The notes under the pieces are model-generated. The model worked only from the letters and a program-made list of their open reading frames with translations. It ran no database searches and was not told the DNA's origin. Both the position numbers and the translations under genes were made by a program. Shown one piece after another: positions 56,194 to 64,000 of a stretch of 64,000 bases of DNA (the stretch's first letter is position 1; each line of letters begins with the position of its first letter). The stretch is taken from positions 498,441 to 562,440 of the forward strand of contig NW_003101662.1 in NCBI RefSeq assembly GCF_000003855.2, in the 5' to 3' direction. The DNA is from Blastomyces gilchristii SLH14081 (lineage: Eukaryota; Ascomycota; Eurotiomycetes; Onygenales; Ajellomycetaceae).

Positions 56194-56918
56194 ACCGGAA
56201 ATATCGTATACCTGCAATATTCGTCTTTTTATTAGAAAAACGGGAAGCGGGCGTTATCGGACGTTTTTTTTAACATGGGAAATATCGAATATAGCTCATG
56301 TACGGTACGGTGCATACGTGAGGCGTTATTAAGTCAAGACAAAGATCTCAATGAGAATTGGAACTATCAATCGCGTCATGCTTGACAATGAGAGCAGCGC
56401 TGCACTGCACGCAAAGGCAATAACAACAAGAAGTTGACAATGCACCCCATCAACGCATCACGTTCCCTCTGGCAAAAACTGCACATACAACTACTGACGT
56501 CTCTCCTCTGGCTCTACGTCAGCGTTGTTTGTGCGCCCATAGATTGAAACGTCTAATATTGCAAATGGGAAGATTGAGGTGGTTGATCTCCAGTCGATTT
56601 CGTGTCTTTATCTGCCAGGGGCGGAAGCATGAAAACTTTTGCCTCACCCAGGCCCTTGCACTGAATATTGCTCAGCAAGAGACTGACAAGTTGCTGGGTG
56701 ATATTTGTTGATCATACATTATCATTTTCATTTCCATGAGCTGTTTTGTTCTCAGGTCCGTACATAACTTTTATCTATGTTACAAACTTGCTATATCAAC
56801 AAAGAAATTTCAACATATCTTACAGAGTTTCTGGCTTCTCACTGACCTGTATCATAATTTTGGGAAAAAAGAAAAAAAAAAAAAAAAAAAAAAAGAAAAA
56901 GAAAAGAAAACAACCATC
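56194..56918. other. Convergent Elongin C/SEN54 region with A23 tract
   Basis: The 725-bp gap between converging genes has no recognisable gene. An A-rich stretch with an uninterrupted A23 lies at 56872-56894, just past the SEN54 stop. Confidence 0.5.
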
Positions 56919-58632
56919 CTATCTCCCACGCCCACGTCCATTGCCGCCACCACGACCGTTTCCCCCTCCCCTTCTCCCCCCTTTATTCCCACTGGTCCCA
57001 CTCTTCCCCTCGTAAACCCTCACCCCAATAAACCCAGCATCCGCCACCCTCAGAAAACTCACAACCCCCTGATCGACCACCGCCAAAATCACATTCCGCC
57101 ACCCATGGCGCAGCCGCATATACATCAGGCGCTCCATTTTCTCCCCGCGCGGCGGATCCAGCGGCGTGCTTTCCAACAGCGCTGATAACTCGTGGAGCGT
57201 GGGAAGGGTGGGGTGGCGGCGGGAGTCGATGACGGCGAGGCGGAAGTCGGGGTTGCCTGGGGAGGATTTGCGGAAGGGGGTGGAGGGTTTGTAGACGTTG
57301 AAGGCGAGGCGGTAAGGGAGGTTTGTGTGTTTGGGCGGAGTGGGTTCCGGGTGTGTTGGGTTGTGGGTAGGGATTATGGAGAGGGCGCGGTAGATGTCGT
57401 CTAAAGCTGCAGTTAGGTTTCATGATTTTTGGGGTGGATTCTCAAGTATTTGACTTGGGGGAGGAGTTGTATTAGAACGTACGATAGTTACGGTGTATCC
57501 CTAGACCGATGACTGGGCCGTGTGTTAAGCGGCGTGTAGGTCCAGGTTCAAATATCGAGTTAAAAAATCGGGTTAGCACGCTAATTAACCTCCCACGCCG
57601 CTGCTCCGTATGTGCATGTATCCCAGCTTCATTCGTCGTAGAAGCAGCAGCGGCGATGGGAACCTGCTCGGCTGTCCCTCGGTCGTTGTCCCCGTCCCCA
57701 TCCCCATCCCCTTTCCCGTCATCCCAACTTGGTGCACGAATCACAGTATACCCACCCCTCCTCAGGCCCGCATAGACAATATACCGCTCCAATGTTAACC
57801 CTCCACGTCCGAGAAAGCATGCATACGCCGCTTGTAAACTCATCGGGACTCCCCCGTCCACGTCCTCAACATTCTCTTCTTGCCCCCCTTCTATCTCCGC
57901 GCTTCCGGCTGCATATCCTCCCGCTGACGCAGGCCACCTGATATCCAAACTCCCTCTCTCCAGCAAATACAGCGCTTCTTCGGGCAACAGCCACACGCGA
58001 TTCCAGTGGTCGGATCGGCCGACCGTTCTAAAGTGCTGGCCCCGCGGACTAGGGACACAGACACAGGTACCCCTTCCAATTCCATGAGGTGGAGCGGGTT
58101 TCTTTTTTGGAGCCGCTATCTGCTCCTCATCTTGACGTTCCGGCTCACGCTCCTCTACCTGCTCCTTTTCCTCCTTTTGCTCCTTTGCTACTACTTGCTG
58201 CGCACTGCTGGACCCGCCAGCATGCGCCGGCTTAAACAGGCCTGTCGGACAGTAAATGCCGACAACGCGCGTTTTCGGGTTATGTAGTCTTGGATACGCG
58301 AGCGCATTGTGCATGGCATCGCGCGACGCGGCGAGGACATCAGCCTGGCGTAGTGTTGGGTTGGGCTCGAAGTCCTTTTCACCCCGGCGCGGGAGGGAGG
58401 CTGGTTGGTTTGGGTCGGGGAGGCTAGAGGGAATTAATTCATGGGTTAGCGGAGTGGTATCTTTTTGAGTCTGTTTGGGGGAGGGGGTAGCGTAGTGTCG
58501 TGCTACAGACAAGGAGAGAGAGTTTAGGAAGCGGAAGTCTTGTGTTTCGTCGGATAGGTCTTGGTCTATGTGGGTGGATTGGTCGTAGGAGGAGGGGGGT
58601 TGGATGAGGGCGTCTTCGTCGGCGTCCGCCAT
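56919..58632 (-). CDS. SEN54: tRNA-splicing endonuclease subunit Sen54
   Basis: Sen54 is a structural subunit of the heterotetrameric endonuclease that removes tRNA introns. Exons 57483-58632 and 56919-57400 join in phase 1 (C|AC, GTACGT donor) to 543 aa. The N-terminal Sen54 domain shows QDFRFLNSLSLSVARHYA..., PNPTLRQADVLAASRDAMHN and VWLLPEEALYLLERGSLDIRW. The centre has SLQAAYACFLGRGGLTLERY then IVYAGLRRGGYTV. After the splice come NYHDIYRALSIIPTH, PDFRLAVIDSRRHPTLPTLHEL and LRHGWRNVILAVVDQGVVSF. Low-complexity inserts (Glu/Lys at ~155-190, GDGDGDGD at ~315) and an RG-rich tail are fungal extras. It sits 3.3 kb from an intron-containing tRNA, its substrate type, by chance. Confidence 0.93.
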
Positions 58633-59066
58633 TGTGTGTGGATGTATTGCGGGGGAGATATCCTGTGTAATTTACTGAGCGGAGGTAGTTTTTTGGCTTA
58701 GTGGAAGCGTCGGCGATGGCAGCGGAGTTTGAAGATCCTGTGTACGGAGTAAATATGTAGTCGGATTATTTAAATTTAGTCGGAGGTTTGTTTGGAGCTT
58801 CTTCATACATGTATAATACGCAACTATTTACCTAAGCGTCCAATACATCTCTCATGGCGATAGTGACAACATTGACAAGTGGCACCGATGCTCATAGAAA
58901 ATACATGGATATATTAGAAAGGATAGGATAGAGACAGATAATAAAATAATTTATCTCTTTGATATATTATTTCGCATCTGATATCGGACTCCATCCCTAG
59001 AGCTTGCTACATCTACACCCACGACCTTGATATACACAATATATTATCATCCCATTCATCTCCCAG
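58633..59066. promoter_or_regulatory. Divergent SEN54/small-gene promoter
   Basis: The 434-bp gap between divergent starts includes an exact TACGGAGTA at 58743-58751 and AT-rich sequence near 58930-58990. No gene seen. Confidence 0.5.
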
Positions 59067-59434
59067 ATGCCGCCTCCTCCAAAGACAGCTGCCAGTGCGA
59101 AATCCAACCTAATAATCTCCCAAGTAAGCCCTCAATATACTCATAATTAGATCCTACAAATCCCCGTTCTGCCAGCCCTCACCTTACAATGCTCGTCCCC
59201 CGCCCCCCCGTTTAGATATCCGCAAACCTATCCAACACCCTCTCGACTTTCGGGCCTAAGTCTGCTCAGTACGCTGCCGTGTTGGATATGTTGAGAGAGA
59301 GTATTCGTGAGCTGGAGCTAGAGACGCAGGGTATTACCGCTACAAATAGTGGTGGTGGTGGTGGTGAAAAGACGACAACAGCGGATGCTATCGAGGAGTT
59401 GAGAATGTTGTTGGAAAAGGGATTAAGTGTATAA
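59067..59434 (+). CDS. Small helical protein of unknown function
   Basis: Exons 59067-59123 and 59216-59434 join in phase 0 (GTAAGC donor, TTTAG acceptor) to 91 aa. It starts MPPPPKTAASAKSNLIISQ and continues ISANLSNTLSTFGPKSAQYA, a likely amphipathic helix AVLDMLRESIRELELE, a Gly5 linker, and a second helix AIEELRMLLEKGLSV. The size and two-helix shape resemble small coiled-coil subunits of larger complexes (kinetochore, BLOC or similar), but I cannot name one. Support is the clean splice pair, coding-like composition and an ATG 430 bp from SEN54. No signal peptide or metal-binding residues. Confidence 0.6.
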
Positions 59435-61347
59435 TAGAAGTGATGGAGGGGTATCTAACTTCTATGAAAACGGGCTATGATGAATGATGAATTATGAATG
59501 GCATTACTTCGGTGTTTTCTGGCTTTCTCCTCTAATAACAAACATTTATAGGAGGATTCAACGACTCTTGTTAAACGCTGATATTTACACGTGTATTCAG
59601 ATGTAGAATATATACTCATGCCATGATTGTATACATGATTGACTGCTCAATGTATGTACATGTACATACATACATGTACGTACGTCATCTTCTCAATGGC
59701 TTCTATGCGATGTCCAGTGAGACAAGCAGTAGGTAGGAATCATACAGGGAAGGCGAAGAAAATTACCCACTCGCTCAAGTCTAAAATGAAACATCAACCC
59801 TGTAAATCAAGAAGGACAAGGGGAAAAAAAAAAAAAAGCGTAAGAGTAACATAAAAGTATAAAACAAGAAGAATGAAGAATAAAAACAGAAAATTCTTCA
59901 CTGAATTTCCCTCCCCTCTTTTTCCCCTGTTCCGCCCGAATTCTTTAGGCTGACTCCTCTGAAAAAGATCGTGCTGTTTTCATAGATATAGATATAGGCA
60001 TAGTGGCGCATATCCGGATCCACTCCCTTATAATCCGAAATAAGAGTACTTAAAACAGGGGGGAGGGGAAGGTCCCCAGAAGGGTATGAAGTAGGTAACA
60101 GAAGCAAAATGAAAACGGCGAGAGGGATAACATGGAAAATGGGGGAAAAAAATAATGAGTATAGTGTAGTTATTGAGGGAAAAGAAGAAGAAATGAAATG
60201 ACAAGTCATCAATGTAGAAAAATGATAGAAAACTGGGTTTAGAATGGGGGGTGGATATGCGAGAGTAGAACAAAACAAGGCAGAAACCAGGAGAAAAGAA
60301 GAAGACAGAAAAACAGAAAACAATCAAATGCGCCTGGACCAGCTTCCATTTCATATCTCATCCCATCGCACAATAAAATAGGTGAAAGAAGAGAAATAAA
60401 GGAAAGAAAAGAAAAAGATGTAAACCCAGAAGCTAACAGATGCCAAAACTGCACAGTTCCAAATAGATCAAGTCCATAAAAAAGGCTCCAATATACTCCA
60501 ATGCTTGTGCCGAATCAAGCAAAAACGAAACAAAACAAAACAAAACAGTGAGAGGTATATCCAAATAAAGTTTCCCTCCCAGTTTCCTGCCCGGGTTTCG
60601 GGGGCTCATATATCATGATATCCTGCCAGACCTGGCTTGATCTAGCAGCTTTGAATGAGAAATCCATAGGAGAAGCGACCAAGAAAAGAAACGAAACAGA
60701 AATTAAAATGGCGAGTGCGTGAATGAGGGTAAGAGGTAAAGAATCGAGGACACGCTGATGGAAACCTTGGTTATGCAGAATCCCAGCTTGCCGTAATGCA
60801 GGTTGATATGGTATGTATTTGTTCAATGATAGTCCATGGTGAGGGTATTTGCCCAGATCAAAGTGTGTATGTAGAGCGACAAAAGGGGGGGTAAGGTAGA
60901 AGAGTACAATTTAATCAAGCAAGCGAAGGGAATCCACGGAGAAGTTCGTGATTGTAGACGAATAGATTGATGGATTGGAATCAAACTGTAGAAAATATCC
61001 CTCCCGCTTCTTTCAAATAGATGGAAGCCGGCAGCTGTTTTGCGTTTTCAATTCCCCCGACACATCATCTAATATCAAACCACCGCTATTCGCTATCGGG
61101 AGGTAATTTTTTCATACTTTTTTTATCCCTTCAGAATCCTTAATTTTTTGTATGTTGAGGAGATATGCGTTGTGCGCAATGGCTAGACGAACAGTCCGCC
61201 TAGTAATGTGGTAAAAGTTATAAAAATGAGACGGACGATTGGTCTAGCGTGGACCTAAATATCAGATGCTGCCAATCGCTGGGGTGGGTGGTTATATATA
61301 AATAGGTAAAATTTCGGGTCGGCGGGTGGAGACAAGTCTAGACATCA
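59435..61347. other. Intergenic / probable 3' UTR region
   Basis: The 1.9-kb gap between converging genes contains a 20-bp perfect palindrome at 59651-59670 and A/G-rich sequence up to about 60550 (long T/C-rich frames on the minus strand are shadows of this). I see no gene. Confidence 0.5.
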
Positions 61348-62781
61348 TCATTCGATTACTGGCTTCTTCACATTGCCGACTATCGCTACACCCAGGTATT
61401 TCAGAGCTTGAGGGTCGCGGACCCGGATTATCGTAGGAAGCGGTAGCATCGGGTTGTCCGGGTTAATGTTGGCTGCGGCAGCAGTTGCCGCGTTGATGGC
61501 GTCGGTTTCTTGCACGCATGCAGTGTGGTCAAACGGGCAAACCATTATGGGCTGTCGCAGGACGATATCCCGAGCTGACGTTAGGTGTGCCTAGATAGGA
61601 AAATGTTAGCGGGACATGCTAATTAAAAAGGTTTGATGGTTAATCAGGTTATATGTGCCACACCGGACCTTTACTGTTAGGTAGTAGTCGATCCTATATA
61701 GTGTCGCAACGGTACTAAAACCGTTGACAGCGTACATCGGGAACGCCGGTTTCCCTCGTGGTAAGATTCCTTCCGCATCCCTTAGATCCCTTGAGGGAAA
61801 TATGAGACCTAGGTTTGTGATATATCCAGCTTCGGGTAGTTTCATATTAACGCTCTCTATTCGTTTGGTGATGGACTTGGTTTTACGTTGCGGCTCGTCG
61901 CCTTCATGGTTATAGATGATCTCCTCATCGATGGAGATGGAGATTTTGTGTATTGTTACTCGTCGAGCCTTGTTCAACCAATCCGGGTTGGGAGAAAGTT
62001 TGATAACCACACTGATTGGATCCAGGGGTCCAAACGACGTGCGCGGAACCGATATTCCCATTGTTACCAAATGATCTGAGACCTTTTCTAGTGCTCTGGG
62101 CTGCTTATACTGGCCAAAACTCGAAAGGGTATCGTATCTCGAGATTGGGACGGGAAATGCATATTTCCTTTGCTCTGATGGACCTTGCTGCACCATTACC
62201 ACTAATTCATAGTACGTCTCCGCCGTTCTACTAGGTAACTGGAGACTTGCTGGCACCTGCCGTGATGCATTTTGCCCTTGTCTAACATAGGGGAAAAATA
62301 AAACAAAAGGGAGGTCCATGGCGATGATCTCTTCATGGTCGCGGCCCACTGCACATCTAAAAAGCAGCATCTCCCTTCCCACGATTTCTGTTAATTCTTT
62401 CCGGGGCGCAGCCAAATGCCTCTTCGTTACCGAATCTGCGGAAGGATGTATAGTTTCTCGTCGTTGGAGGCATATTGTGACCATTGCGATGTTGACTGGT
62501 GCTGATATACCGGCACTGGGGCGGATCTCAACCTTGCCTTCAATGCGCGGCTGTTTAATTATTTCCAAAAGTTAGCAACAGGGACAAAAACCCAAGGGTA
62601 GATCGTCACCAGCCAGCGCGACAACTTCAAATCCGACAGGTGGAACAATAGGGGTCTAGAATACAGTGGTGGCTCCTTCAGAGTGGGAGGCGAGGGGACC
62701 TACCAGCGTCCCAGCTATGCCAGGATATCCAACGATGAAATGACCGTTGGGAGGTCCTGATACACGCACGAATGCGGCCAT
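61348..62781 (-). CDS. Arrestin-fold protein (arrestin-related trafficking adaptor type)
   Basis: Exons 62704-62781, 61669-62550 and 61348-61590 give 400 aa; donors are GTAGGT and a weak GTCCGG. The start MAAFVRVSGPPNGHFIVGYP continues into PRIEGKVEIRPSAGISAPVN. Arrestin-like beta segments follow (ICLQRRETIHPSADSVTKR, QLPSRTAETYYELVVMVQQG, FPVPISRYDTL, DPISVVIKLSPNPDW, AFPMYAVNGFSTVATLYRID). The end is AHLTSARDIVLRQPIMVCPF ... KPVIE. This is a conserved ascomycete family with arrestin N- and C-type folds, probably an adaptor in membrane-protein ubiquitination or signalling. No PY motif is seen, so a Rsp5-binding role is uncertain. Confidence 0.82.
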
Positions 62782-64000
62782 CTTGCTCCAGAGCTTCCTC
62801 CTAATTCACCATTAGATGTAGGGAGAGGAGGCCGTGTGTTTCAGGAGTATTCTGCGGTGAGAGTTGTCGATAGCGGTGATTGCGAAAAGCTTGGAGTTGG
62901 CACATGAAGGGTCTAGTATAACATGTAAGCCTTGGGTTTCCTAGCTTCCCGCACTCGCTGGCCTGGAGTGGGTGTTCAGGCGCCTGATCGCAGGGGGGCG
63001 GGGGAGGAGGACGGGTAGTATAGATGACGAATCGCGGTGCGGGCGCTTAGGCGAGGAGAGGGATGGAATGGAACGAAGGCCAGCCCTCAGCCGAAAGGAA
63101 AGATGGAAGATGGAAGAGACACAAAAAAAAAAAAGTTGCGGTTGCCAGCACTCCAAAGGGCTCAAGCGAAGTTGATCGTGGAATCCTTTTTACGTGCGAA
63201 TGAAGTCTGACCTCTAGGCTGTACCCGGAAGAGTGTGTGTGCAGTGCGTGTTGGGCTGAGAAGCGCAGCCTTGGAGGACTGGTAAACACGCCTACACGCC
63301 TATTGGTGGCTGGGCGGAAAAGCTTGCCAGGGATTGGCCGAGCTGATGGTCTGCAGTCGGATGGACAGGAGGTTTAGAGAAGTTGAGAGTGATCTAGTTG
63401 TTCAATGATTTCGATTTCTCCCCCCTCTGTGGAAGTGGTTTTGTTTGTTTGTTGGTTGGATGAAACTGGGTTCGAGGAATTTGGGATACGGATAGGGATC
63501 GAAAGGGGAGCCAGCAGAAGGAGAACAGAAACACGAGGTTGAACAATGGGATATTTATTAGTAGTCTGTAGAGTCTGCAGTCCTATAGTATAACTAGTTA
63601 GTCGGTTGGTATGAAGTCGAGGCCCCGGGGCGACCGGTGGGTGGCTTCAACGGCTGGCGCTTTGTTTAGAAGGAGATAACGCTTGCAGGAGGCGGCTTTG
63701 ACGGTCGGCTTGTCATTTTCCACATAACCACCGGGAAAATGGCAACAACACAAAATTCAAAATTCAAAATTCCTGTTCCCTCTTTTTTCGCGATGTTGTT
63801 GATGTTGAGGTGACGTTGCTTCGGTGATGTTTCTCGTGTGTGGCCAAAAAGGAGACATGCCGCGTATTGTTTACGGTGTGCTCTCTCTGTACTCTGTATT
63901 GTACGGTAACTTACCCCTGGCGGAGGGGATTGAAACAACGCAGTAGGTACTTGGTACAAGCGGCCTGGCCCTGGCTGATTCCATGTACTCCGTACCGAAC
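62782..64000. other. Arrestin gene promoter and right-edge intergenic DNA
   Basis: The last 1.2 kb hold the arrestin gene promoter and leader, and an exact TACTCCGTA at 63986-63994. Short open frames (up to 97 codons) have no family look. A gene beyond the edge could begin here unseen. Confidence 0.45.

Overview
The window is nuclear DNA from a filamentous ascomycete, most likely Eurotiomycetes and probably Onygenales. The reasons are: short spliceosomal introns with GTATGT/GTAAGT-type donors, CTAAC/CTGAC branch sites and YAG acceptors; split divergent ACL1/ACL2 ATP-citrate lyase genes; a CFEM-GPI protein; Asi-type RING and SEN54/POP5/GPN2 proteins of the euascomycete kind; and intergenic blocks with almost no CpG, a pattern known for repeats in this order. 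The order-level assignment is inference from protein resemblance; no marker gene was compared.

I support 24 protein-coding genes and one intron-containing tRNA gene. Left part (1-12 kb): XAP5 (5' end only, cut by the window), FIP1, HSP10, a secreted proline-rich protein, a large protein with a degenerate XPF-like C-terminus (candidate ZIP2/SHOC1), and a TauD-type dioxygenase interrupted by an in-frame TGA. Middle (12-31 kb): Asi3-like RING ligase, NEDD8 E1 regulatory subunit, ribose-5-phosphate isomerase, BUB3, GPN2, POP5, and the divergent pair ACL1/ACL2, with ACL2 carrying an apparent frameshift. Then come two small secreted or surface proteins (32-36 kb) and a 4.5-kb gene-poor gap. Right part (40-63 kb): POLD4, an amidase, ORC6, QNG1 (queuosine salvage), UBA2 (SUMO E1), a mitochondrial FabG/OAR1-like reductase, tRNA-Ala(AGC), Elongin C, SEN54, a small unknown protein and an arrestin-fold protein.

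Most genes are housekeeping and there is no operon logic. Several lie head-to-head (XAP5/FIP1, NAE1/RKI1, BUB3/GPN2, ACL1/ACL2, amidase/ORC6, SEN54/small gene) and probably share promoters; only ACL1/ACL2 is functionally coupled. I found no CRISPR, no intact transposon, no secondary-metabolite cluster and no obviously new multi-gene system. The best leads are the two lesions (TGA in the dioxygenase, frameshift in ACL2), the candidate meiotic ZIP2-like protein, an intergenic 9-mer (TACGGAGTA/TACTCCGTA) that recurs far more often than chance, long perfect palindromes, two CpG-free relic blocks, and unusual micro-exons (ATG-only first exon of HSP10, 5-nt last exon of Elongin C). All exon boundaries were placed by eye from splice signals, reading frame and remembered family conservation; none was tested against transcripts.
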